DNA of 64,000 nucleotides from JAWKTM01 sp041399085 (GTDB lineage Bacteria; Planctomycetota; Planctomycetia; Pirellulales; Pirellulaceae), in contig JAWKTM010000014.1 in NCBI GenBank assembly GCA_041399085.1, forward strand, positions 78,457-142,456. Reading direction: 5' to 3'. The notes beneath the pieces are model-generated. The model ran no database searches. It was not told where the DNA came from and saw nothing but the letters and a program-made list of their open reading frames with translations. A program made the position numbers and the translations under genes. Shown piece after piece: positions 44,809 to 54,400 of this stretch. Every line of letters starts with the position of its first letter. Position 1 is the first letter of the stretch.

Positions 44809-46821
44809 ATGAGCCACTCGATTGCTGACCAACTGAGCAAACTGCGCGACGAGATTCGCTATCACGATCGCAAGTATTACGTCGAAGCGGCGCCGGAGAT
44901 TTCCGATCTGGAATACGACCGGCGGATGGACGAGCTGAAGCGGTTGGAGGCCGAGCACCCGGAACTCATCACGCCCGACAGCCCCACGCAGCGGGTCGGC
45001 GAGCTGCCCGTGTCAGACCTGCAACGCGTGACGCATCGCGTGCCGATGTTGTCGATCGACAACACGTACAGCGTCGAAGAACTGCGGGCCTTCATGCAGC
45101 GAACCGAAAAGCAGCTCGACGGCGAGGCGGTCGAGTGGGTCGTGGAGCTGAAGATCGACGGCGTGGCGGCTTCGATCATCTACGAAAACGGTTTGCTGGT
45201 GCGAGCCGTCACGCGCGGCAATGGCGAAGTGGGCGATGACGTAACGCACAACATCCGCACGCTGGGCGACGTGCCGCTGCGGCTGTCCGGCGATCCGCCG
45301 GCGGTGCTGGAGGTGCGGGGCGAAGTCTATATGACGAACCCGGATTTGGTGCGGTTGAACGAATCGCAGAAGGCGAAGGGCGACGCCTTGTACGCCAACA
45401 CGCGAAACGTCACGGCCGGCACGATCCGGCTGCTCGATCCGCGCGTGGCGGCCGAGCGGCATTTGCGGTTCTTCACGCACGGCGTCGGATATTGCGAAGG
45501 GCTGCGGTCGTCGAACTATGTGGATTTTCTCGGCGAGCTGCGCGATTACGGTTTGGCCCCAACGCCGAACGTCGCCAAGTTCTCGAGCATCGACGAGGCG
45601 ATCGCGCACTGCGAATCGTGGATCGAGAATTTGCACGAGCTGGATTTCGAGGTCGACGGCCTGGTGCTGAAAGTCAACGACTTCGGCCAACGCGAGCGAT
45701 TGGGCCGCACGTCGAAGAGCCCGCGGTGGCTGGTGGCTTATAAGTTCGAGAAGTACGAGGCGGTGACCAAGCTGTTGCGAATCAGCGTCAACGTCGGCAA
45801 GAGCGGCGCGGTCACGCCGGTCGCTCATCTCGAACCGGTCGAGATCGCCGAGACGATCGTCAGCCGAGCGAGCTTGCACAACGCCGAGGAGATCGAACGC
45901 AAGGACGTGCGCGAGGGCGACGTGGTGGTCGTCGAAAAGGCGGGCAAGATTATCCCGCATATCGTGCGTGTCGAAAAACACGAACGGACGGGCGATCCGC
46001 CGAAGTTTCACTATCCGACGGTCTGCCCGGAGTGTGAGACCGAGTTGGTGAAGGACGAAGGGGGCGTCTATATTCGTTGCCCCAATCCCGAGTGCCCGGC
46101 CCAGCTCAAAGAACGGCTGCGTTATTTCGCCACGCGAAACGCGATGGATATCGAAGGGCTCGGCGACAAGCTGGTGGATCAGTTGGTCAACGACGGGCTG
46201 GTGCGTGGATTCGCGGACATTTATCGGCTGGATGTGGACCGGCTCGTGAAGCTGGAACGCGTCGGCAAGAAGTCGGCGGAGAATTTGGTCGAGGCGATTC
46301 AAGCGAGCAAGAGCCGCGGGTTGGCTCGGGTGCTGAACGCGTTGTCGATTCGGCACGTGGGGAATCGCGTGGCGTCGGTGTTGGCTTCGCATTTCGGTTC
46401 GATCGAGTCGTTGCGCGGGGCGACGGTCGAGCAGTTGAGCGAGGTCAACGAGATCGGCCCGGTGATCGCGCAAAGCGTGTTCGACTTTCTGCACCACGAG
46501 TACGGCGTTTCCACGATCGACGAATTGCTGGCGATGGGCGTCGAGATGGAGGCGCCTCAAGCGGCCGCGGGGGCCGAGTCGAGTGCGTTGGCCGGCAAGA
46601 CGTTTGTGGTTACCGGCACGTTGGTGAAGTACACGCGTGACGAGATTCAGGAGCTGATTCAGCGGCTGGGCGGGCGGGCTTCGTCCAGCGTGTCGAAGAA
46701 CACGGATTTCGTTGTGGCGGGCGAAAAGGCGGGCAGCAAGTTGGCGAAGGCCGAGCAGTTGGGCGTGCGTGTGTTGACGGAAGACGAGTTCGAGCAATTG
46801 GTGAACGAACAGAGTTCGTGA
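44809..46821 (+). CDS. ligA: NAD-dependent DNA ligase (LigA)
   Basis: The 670-aa replicative ligase seals nicks using NAD+. The domains in order are: Ia domain (RYHDRKYYVEAAPEISDLEY near residue 20), adenylation domain with the active-site Lys in VVELKIDGVAASI (about 116), OB fold, Cys4 zinc finger (CPEC...CPNPEC, about 408-430), helix-hairpin-helix repeats (LERVGKKSAENLVEAIQASK), and C-terminal BRCT (LAGKTFVVTGTLVKYTRDEI to the end). The length is normal. It is followed by cmk on the same strand. A 594-codon minus-strand frame over it is a shadow. Confidence 0.97.
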   Translation: MSHSIADQLSKLRDEIRYHDRKYYVEAAPEISDLEYDRRMDELKRLEAEHPELITPDSPTQRVGELPVSDLQRVTHRVPMLSIDNTYSVEELRAFMQRTEKQLDGEAVEWVVELKIDGVAASIIYENGLLVRAVTRGNGEVGDDVTHNIRTLGDVPLRLSGDPPAVLEVRGEVYMTNPDLVRLNESQKAKGDALYANTRNVTAGTIRLLDPRVAAERHLRFFTHGVGYCEGLRSSNYVDFLGELRDYGLAPTPNVAKFSSIDEAIAHCESWIENLHELDFEVDGLVLKVNDFGQRERLGRTSKSPRWLVAYKFEKYEAVTKLLRISVNVGKSGAVTPVAHLEPVEIAETIVSRASLHNAEEIERKDVREGDVVVVEKAGKIIPHIVRVEKHERTGDPPKFHYPTVCPECETELVKDEGGVYIRCPNPECPAQLKERLRYFATRNAMDIEGLGDKLVDQLVNDGLVRGFADIYRLDVDRLVKLERVGKKSAENLVEAIQASKSRGLARVLNALSIRHVGNRVASVLASHFGSIESLRGATVEQLSEVNEIGPVIAQSVFDFLHHEYGVSTIDELLAMGVEMEAPQAAAGAESSALAGKTFVVTGTLVKYTRDEIQELIQRLGGRASSSVSKNTDFVVAGEKAGSKLAKAEQLGVRVLTEDEFEQLVNEQSS

Positions 46822-46852
46822 GGCGAACGGTTAAGTTGAGGAACGCGGACGA

Positions 46853-47480
46853 ATGATTGTGACGATCGATGGACCGGCCGGAGCTGGCAAGAGCAGCGTG
46901 GCTCGCGAATTGGCTCGGCGATTGGGGTTTCGTTTCCTGAACACGGGCGCGATGTATCGGGCCGTGGCGTTGGCGGCTTTGCGAGCCGGAGCGGATTGGC
47001 AAGACGAAGCGGCGATCGCCGACTTGGCCGCTCGACAACAGATCGACTTGGTGGACGACCGAGTGCTGCTGGGCGGCGAGGACGTGACCCAGCCGATCCA
47101 TTCGATCGAGGTGACGGCGGTCGTGAAACACGTGGCCGACAACCAACAAGGCGTGCGGTTGGTGGACCAGCAGCGGCGATGGGGAGCAGGAGACTGGCGA
47201 TGTGGTCGCTGAAGGCCGCGATCAAGGCACGGTGGCTTTTCCTGCCGAATGCAAATCTTCCTGACCGTCGGCCGCCGAACGAGCCGCCGCCGGCAGCAGG
47301 ATTTGGCCGCGCGCGGCGAGCAAGTCGAGTTCGGCTACCTGTTAGCTCAGTGAATCGCTGCGACGCCGAGGACGCTTCCACGAGGCGGACAGGAGCACGA
47401 TCGAGGCACCGCACCAGACGGAACGTCGCACCACGGGTTCACGCGGCCGGGCAGGTCTCCTGGACCAAGCCGAAACCGCT
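46853..47480 (+). pseudogene. cmk: cytidylate kinase (Cmk), frameshifted
   Basis: The first 100 codons are a clean Cmk N-terminus: MIVTIDGPAGAGKSSVAREL (P-loop), FLNTGAMYRAVALAAL, and the CMP-domain start. From about 47150 the similarity continues in other frames: VAEGRDQGTVAFP (normally EGRDxGTVVFP) at about 47205, IFLTA and RARRRQQDLAARGEQVEFGY at about 47250-47340, and RCDAEDAS (RDxxDSSR-like) at about 47360. The essential residues are present but spread over at least four frame changes, so an intact ~225-aa gene in the organism is likely. The 3' end is approximate. Confidence 0.7.
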
Positions 47481-47662
47481 GACCGCAGGTCTCCCGCATC
47501 GCAAGTTCGCTCGCCGTTGCAGGGAGACCTTCGGTCGGATGAAAGTGCGGGGTCGGGAGGCCCGGCGCACAGCCAGCGGGTTTGATGGAGGCGGTCGACC
47601 GCGAGAGCTTCGACTCCCGTGCGGTCGACTCAGCAGGAGCTTCGGGCTCCGGGGTGGGTTCG

Positions 47663-48002
47663 CTACTGATAGCGGCACGTCGGTGTCGATTTCGGCGACT
47701 GCCGTCCATGCCGCCGGCCATGTTTTGCACTTGGTTGGGAAGCCCTGGCCGCGAAGCCGCTCGAGTGACTTGCAGCTGCGGCCGCCGTGATGAAAAAGTA
47801 CGGATCACCAAATGTTGTTGGCTTAGCGAAACCAGCTCAAAACCGACTTTGAATCTCGCTCATCGGCAGCAGCCGGGCTCCCTTCGATCCGAGCGAAGTC
47901 GTACTCGACCTGCTCGCGGCAATCGATCAGCACGAACTCATGTTGTCGTCCACCCATTGTTTCACGGTTTGACATCGACGTTCAGCGGCAGGGAATCACC
48001 AT
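47663..48002 (-). pseudogene. rhodanese-domain protein, frameshifted
   Basis: The minus strand carries, in successive frames, SLPLNVDVK (start, ATG 48002), VKQWVDDN, EFVLIDCREQVEYDFARIEG, GARLLPMSEIQSRF, LQVTRA and QNMAGGMDG, ending DTDVPRYQ-stop (47663-47665). This is a single-domain GlpE/PspE-like rhodanese of about 110 residues. The usual CxxGxRS active-site loop falls in a damaged stretch and cannot be read. Five or more indels in 340 bp without internal substitutions to stop codons argue for sequence errors. Confidence 0.6.
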
Positions 48003-48262
48003 GGCTTTTCGTTGTGCTCGGGCGGAGGGAAATCGAAAATGCGGGCAGGCGAAATTGCGCGTCGGACGGTTCGGCCGCAGCGTCATGTCGCCGAGCTATG
48101 ATACGGTATTGTCTCGGCGACTGTATCCCGCTTCACGGTCGCGAAGCGGGCCTTATGTCGCTGCCTCGCCGGTTGGCGGCAAGGGTCTAAAAATCCGACG
48201 CGATGTCCGCCGGATGATTCGCCGAGCGGGCGGGGTTTGACCATCCATGTTGTTTCTTGTTG

Positions 48263-48855
48263 ATGTCTCCCCAGAAGAAGAGGGCCGAAGATGTTTCGCT
48301 TTCCCAAGTTTTGATGTTGGCGGTCGGATGTTGTTTGGCGATGCCGTTTGTCGGCTGCAATTCGGCGATGCAAGATTTTGCCTCAAGCTGAATCCGAGAC
48401 TGATCACGATCATGCCGGACACGACCCACGGTCATGACGAGGGTCACGATCACGGACAGCCACGAGGCTTTGGGACCGCACGGCGGCCACTTGTTGGAGC
48501 TTGGCCAAGAGCAATATCACGCCGAATGGACCTTCAGTACGACGAAAACGCTGCCAAATCGGTCACGGTTTACTTTTTGACGGCGAGGCGAAGGAGTCCG
48601 TTGCCGCGAACCGGAATCGGCCAAAATCGAAGTGGTCATCGAAGGCAAGGAGCCGACGACTTACAACCTGAAACCGGTCGGCGAGGGTGCCGATGCCGTT
48701 ACGAGCACCAGGACGGAGCGTTGCTGACCGGCTTGAACATGGTCGGCCACGGCGTGCAAGCGAAGTTGATGGTCACAATCGAAGGCCAGCCGTTCGAGGC
48801 CGAGTTCCAGCACCTAGCACGAGATCACGGCCACGACCACGGCCACGCTCACTAG
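48263..48855 (+). pseudogene. His-rich putative metal-binding lipoprotein, frameshifted
   Basis: From ATG 48263 the frame encodes a basic N-terminus, a hydrophobic stretch VLMLAVGCCLAMPFVG and a lipobox cysteine (FVGC-NSA). Other frames continue with ESETDHDHAGHD, HGHDEGHDHG, ALGPHGGHLLELGQEQYHAE, then VEVVIEGKEPT-like sequence (IEVVIEGKEPTTYNLKPVGE). The last frame gives LTGLNMVGHGVQAKLMVTIE and ends in RDHGHDHGHAH-stop. His-rich tails at both ends suggest binding of zinc, copper or nickel in the periplasm. At least four frame changes are needed. Confidence 0.55.
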
Positions 48856-48991
48856 AGCCGCATAACGTGTTTGAGGCATAACGTCCCTTGGCATGCCGTG
48901 CCTGGGGTCGTAGCGCAGCGAAGCCCCGCACGGGCGCACTGGCCCCGTTGGTCGACACCAGGCACTTTATGTTATCATCAACCGCGTGACT

Positions 48992-49377
48992 TCATGGCCC
49001 AGCGGTTTGAGCTGGGCGGAAAACGAGGTAAGGTCGCATCCTCGCCGTGCTTACGTTCCCCGATTCCGCGTACTGAAGCAAGTCTTTTCGGGCACGGAAC
49101 GGCCTGTTCTGCTCGCGTTCGGCGACGATGCGCGCGGCCAACTTCTCGCCCACTTCAAGCAGCAACGCCAACTCGGCCAAGCCCGCTGATTCGGATCGAC
49201 CTTGAATCGAAGCAGCCTCGTCGGTGGCGAAGTTTCGATGTCTACGACCTGTTCCGACTGGCTCCAAAAACCCGCAAATCGAGCCATGGCGGCCAACGCC
49301 ACGACGCAAGGCCATCGTGCGTTGGCCGCGGCGGGCAAGCGCACGAACAACAGCGACCGCAGCGTCGACGCTCGCAC
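48992..49377 (-). pseudogene. ComEA-like helix-hairpin-helix protein, frameshifted
   Basis: In shifting minus-strand frames: a hydrophobic N-terminal segment (WPCVVALAAMARFAGFW), RFKVDPNQ, LAELALLLEVGEKLAARIVA with EREQN, and a second hairpin ending RMRPYLVFRPAQTAGP-stop. The pattern NxAxxxELxxLPGVGxxxAxxII of the ComEA DNA-binding domain is evident. Membrane-anchored ComEA proteins bind DNA during uptake. The frame changes at least three times. Confidence 0.55.
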
Positions 49378-49563
49378 GAGCCATCTGATTCGGGTGGTGG
49401 CGAGGGGCGGTCATGCGGATATTGAACGCAATCGGCATGGCCAAGTCAACTTGGCGGGCAGTGCAAACTCTGCACACTTCCGTTTTCGCGCCAGCATCGT
49501 GTGCGACGTCTCGTCGATGTCCGGCACCGTCCTAGAATCCAACGACGAACTTGTTTCCTGCAC

Positions 49564-50050
49564 ATGAACGAACGCATGAGGACCGACGTGCCGCAGCCCA
49601 CGCAAATGACGCTGACGAACTGGTCGAGGAATTTGAGTTCCTGGGAGATTGGGACGACCAATGCGATTTCCTGATCGATCTGGGATCTGGAATTGCCGAA
49701 GCTGCCCGAGACGGCCAAGACGGCGGAGAATTTCGTGCATGGCTGTCGTTACCAGTGGCTGGTGGCGGAAGTCAAGCCGAACGAGCCAACCGACGGCGGA
49801 TCTGAATCGCTGAACCGGCGTCGAACGAAGACGTCGATCGAATTCATTATGAACAGCGATGCCGTGATTGTGAACGGATTGATTGCCGTGTTGATGATTG
49901 TGTTCAACGGTCGCACGCCTCGCGAGATTCTGGCAACCGATGCAGGCGGGTGTTCAACGTGAAACTTGGGCTGGAGCGGCATCTGAGCCCGCAACGTCGC
50001 AACGGTCTGTATGGAACGGTCGAACGGATTCGGGCGGCAGATAGCGGCTC
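49564..50050 (+). pseudogene. sufE: SufE-family sulfur acceptor, frameshifted
   Basis: Plus-strand frames give ADELVEEFEFLGDWDDQCDF with LIDLG, then LPKLPETAKTAENFVHGC with the sulfur-accepting cysteine (VxGCQSxVW in the family), LVAEVKPNEPT, DSDAVIVNGLIAVLMIVFNG with RTPREILATD, and LGLERHLSPQRRNGLYG. All conserved SufE blocks are present but in three frames. SufE takes persulfide from SufS for Fe-S assembly, and the SufS-like gene lies directly downstream. The start could also be the ATG near 49605. Confidence 0.7.
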
Positions 50051-50168
50051 AGGCAACTTGAGCCGCCGCTCGCCGAAGTTACGCTTTGCCACGCCGCTGA
50101 CGAGCGGAAGCGAACGCACGATTCATAACGACGACTAAAAGCAATCAGATAGATGCACGCCGAAACCA

Positions 50169-51414
50169 TGAGCCAAGCGACCACCACACCATTGGATGTC
50201 GATTCGATTCGCCGCGACTTTCCCGATTCACGCCAAGCCGTTGCCGGCGTTTGCCGCTGGTGTTTTTGGATACCGGGCCTGGCACAGAAGCCGCAAGTCA
50301 GATCGACAAAGAACGCGAGGTGTACGAGAACTATTACGCCAACGCCTATCGCGGCGTCTATCGATTCGGAGCGTTGGTCGACGAACAGCTCGAACGCTCG
50401 CGGGCGACGATCGCTCGATTTGTGAACGCCTCGCGCCCCGAGGAAATCATCTTCACGGCGGGCACGACAGCTTCGATCAATGCGGTCGCTCAGGCTTGGG
50501 GACGAGCCAATCTGCGGGCGGGCGACGAAGTTTTGTTGAACGAGATGGAACATCACGCCAACTTCGTTCCGTGGCAACAGATTGCGGCGGGGACCGGCGC
50601 GTCGTTGCGTTTCATTCCGCTAACGGAAGACGGTCGGCTGGAACTCGAACGACTGGACGAGCTGCTCACGCCGCACACCAAAATGTTGACCGTGACCGGC
50701 ATGTCGAACGTCCTTGGCACGATCAACCCAATCGAGACGCTGACTCGACGAGCTCATGCGGTCGGCGCGCTGATTTTCGTCGACGGGGCTCAAAGCGTGC
50801 CGCACATGGCAACCGACGTTCGCTCGCTGGATATCGACTTCCTCGCCTTCTCTGGACACAAACTGTACGGCCCCAGCGGCGTCGGCGTGTTGTACGGAAA
50901 GCATGCATTGCTGGAGGCGATGCCGCCGTTTCAATTCGGCGGCCACATGATCGATAGGGTGTTCACCGATCACAGCACGTGGGCCGCGCCGCCCGCCAAA
51001 TTTGAAGCCGGCACGTTGCCAATTGCCCAAGCGATCGCGTTGGGAACGGCGGTCGATTATGTGACGCAGGTCGGGATCGAAGCGATGCACGAACACGAGA
51101 ATCAAGTGCTGCGTTATGCGATCGCGCGGCTGAACGATGTGCCGGGCTTGCGGATCGCGGGACCGGCGGCCGAACATCGCGGCGCGATCATCAGTTTCAC
51201 AATCGACGGTCTCGCGCCGGAGGACTTGGCTCAACTGCTCGACCGGCGAGGCGTTTTTGTGCGACACGGGCATCATTGCACGATGCCGTTGCACGATCGG
51301 CTGGGTGTGCGAGCGACGGTGCGAGCCAGCTTCGGCATGTACAATACGCTGTCGGACGTCGACGCGCTGTTCGACGCCATCCAGTTCGCTCGCCAAAAAC
51401 TTCGCGTGGCATAA
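50169..51414 (+). CDS. sufS: cysteine desulfurase, SufS/Csd class
   Basis: The class V aminotransferase-fold PLP enzyme mobilises sulfur from cysteine. Visible: TAGTTASINAVAQAWG, NEMEHHANFVPWQQ (cofactor-stacking His), DGAQSVPHMATDVRSLDIDF, the PLP lysine in FSGHKLYGPSGVG, and the active-site cysteine in FVRHGHHCTMPLHDRLGV. The open frame starts only at 50251, inside the protein; ATG 50169 (MSQATTTPLDVDSIRRDFP) is the probable start, with indels at about 50220-50260. It follows sufE, giving a two-gene sulfur transfer unit. Confidence 0.85.
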
Positions 51415-51474
51415 ACCGCCCACCTTCAACCGCGCGAAGCCAACCTTGTAGCTCATCCACCGGGAAACAAACAC

Positions 51475-54400
51475 ATGCCGCGTTCGCGAAACGAGGTGCT
51501 GGGTCCGCTGTTGGCGCTCGCGGCCACCGTGGCGCTGTTGTTGGGATTCGGCTGGTTCGCCGCCGATGAATTGATGCGAACTTGGGGCGAGTCGACGGTT
51601 GCCGAGCGTGAAGCATCGCCCGCCGAACGCTCGACGGACGAACGCTCGACTGAAGAACGGTCGACTGAAGAAAGGCCGACTGAAGAGCATTCCGGGGAGT
51701 CGACAGAACCGAGCGATCCGACGGCGACGCAAGCCTCGGATGAAAAGCCACCGGCGACGCCAAACGGCGAAGGTTCCGTTGCCGAAACGACTCAGGGCGA
51801 TCTCGCCCAACAGGCCGTCGAAGCCGCGGCCGCTCAAGTCGCCGCCGCGGCTGCTTCGTCCGAAACCGACGACGCGGGCGATGATTCGACAGCCGCGCAG
51901 CAAAACGATGTACCTTGGTCGTCCGCGATCGCCGCGGATGCGCCGAGCGTCGACTGGCGCGATTTGGCGATGCGGCGTTTCGATGTCAAACGTTCAATGC
52001 CACAGGTCGAGACGCTGAAGGACTGGTTCGAACCGGTCGTTGGTCACGCGTTCGAGATTCATCCGACAGAAACGCGGCTGGGGCGTTGCGGCCAAATCCA
52101 AGTGAACTCGATCGGACGTTTGCGAGCTCCGTTGAATGACGATACGACTCTGCGAATGGAGCTGGATCATCACAACCGCGTGCGAATCCACGTTTATTGC
52201 GGCACGGTCGGCGTGACGCTGGCCTATTACGAACATCATCAGTATTGCTGGGCGGCTTACGCGACGATGCGAAAGCCCAAGGATGTGTTGCCTTCGCACG
52301 CTGCGTTGACCAGCACCGACGGCGCGCGTGCTCGACGCAGCGAAGTCCGTTACGGCGGGCCGTTGGAGTTGCGATACCGCGATGGCGAAGTGATCCTCAG
52401 CCGCGGGGTAATCGCGTTGGTTCGCGCGCCGTTGCCCGGACCGCCAAACGACGTTTATTTCCAGGGTCAAGTCGCGTTTCCGGGATTGGAGCTAGTGCGA
52501 ACGCATGGCTTCCCCGCCGCGGAAGATCCTTTGCCGTTGGTTTGGGAAAGCGATCGACCGGTCGAGTTGGAGTGGGACAAACAGCTCGCGGCCGGAGCTT
52601 GGACGGAAACATTGCCGGACGGCGGCATGGCTCTCGTCGCGACTCAGCCAAAGGAAAAGAGTCATGTGACAACGCCGCTGCGACCGGACGGAATTTGTCT
52701 CGCGACGATGGAGCTGCGCGATGTTTCGCCGGGCACGGGCGTTTTCTTTCAGTCGACAAACGGCCGACGCAACGAGATTTTGCGGTTCGTTCGTAATCCG
52801 CATAGCGGCCGAACCTGCTTGGTGCTGCGCGGCAACGACGACGCGCACGAACATCCTTGTCGGCGATTGGAGGAAGACGTCGAACCATGCGTTGGCCAAA
52901 CCGTGTGGCTTCGGATGTTGTTCGGCTGCGCGACGTGGCGATGGTGGATCAGCGTCGACGGTCGTCACTGGGCCGAATCGGATTTGGGATGGTGGAACAT
53001 GCCGGGCGACATCGCGTCGATCGGCGTTCAACACGTGGCGAATCGTGAGAACACGCGGATCGAGGTGCATACGGTTCAAGTTCGCAGACTCGACGCGCTT
53101 TCGTCGTTGGCTTCGGACGAGCTGTTGACGAAAGCGCGAGCGGCCTATGACTTGCCGAATTTGCCGGCTTGGTTGGACGCGATCGAGCCGCATAAGCCGG
53201 CCGGCGTGAACAACATGGAATGGCGTCGAGCCTGTGCCGTGAAGACCTTGTCGGTCGGAGCGACGCGCGATCTAAGTCATGCGCTGCTGAGCTGGCTTTT
53301 GGACGACGCGGCCGAGCGGGACTTGCCGATCGAACGACAGTTGCAATTGCTGAACGAAGCCGCGTTGATCTACGACGTGCGCGATGATCTGAACCTGTTG
53401 ACTCAATTCTTTGGTCGCTACCACTCGCTCGGCGCCGCGTCGTTGTCGGAGGGACGGCGGCCTTTCTCGACGATACTGGAACCGATGCTGACGGCGCCGG
53501 TCGCCAGTCAGCAGGCGATGCGCTTGGCGGAACAATCGTTGATGCGCGGCGAACTGCTGCAATTGTTGGATGGTCGTCGCTGGGGCGAAGCTTTGGCGTT
53601 CGCCGATCGCTTGCGGTTCCTGCATTTCGATGAACAATTTCCGCTGGTCGATTGGGCCGAAGCGACCGCCCGCCGGGAAATTTCGACGGCGGGCCATCTG
53701 ACGGCGGAAGAGGACGCCGCTTCGTTGGATGTTCCGGTGACGACGGTGACTCGACTGAAAGAAGACTGGCAGCATCCGTATGTCGAGACGCTGAACAAGT
53801 CGACTTACAACATGCTGCATGAATTGCAGGCGTTGTTGGACAGCGGCGCGAACGAAGACGCGGCTAAGTTGCTCACGGCGATCGAACCGGGAAGCTGGGA
53901 CGGCGTAGCGCCGGCGCCAAGTGAATCGCGGTTGTTGGTCTCGTTGCCGACGGCGTTACGAACCGCCCTGCGCGAGAATTCCGAGCTGCGAGAGATTGTT
54001 CGCGCGGAGTACACGACGCTGGCTCGTCTGCGAATCCGGCAGGCAATTCAACGCGGCGATCCGGAAGCCGTTCGCTTGGCGGCCGTTCAATTCGAGCCCA
54101 CCGATGTTGTCGCGGAAGCCTACCGCTGGCTGGGCGATCGGGCGCTCGATAGCGGATGGTTCGGACAGGCGCAGGCATGGTACGAGCTCGAACGCGACGC
54201 GGATTTGGCGGGCAACGCCAGCGGCGTGCAAGCCCGGCTGAGATTGGTCGCGGCGTTGCAGGGCCGCACGCTGGGCGAAGCAGTTACCGCCCCCGTTGCT
54301 TTCGGCGATGCGTTGATGGCTCCCGCCGAATTCGAAGCGATGATTGCCGATTTGGTAACGCATCGCTCCGCCGCGTCGGATGGCGGCGAGGCGCATTCGG

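Noticed and set aside
45013..46797. 594-codon minus-strand open frame
   Set aside because: It is antisense to ligA, with no recognisable motif.
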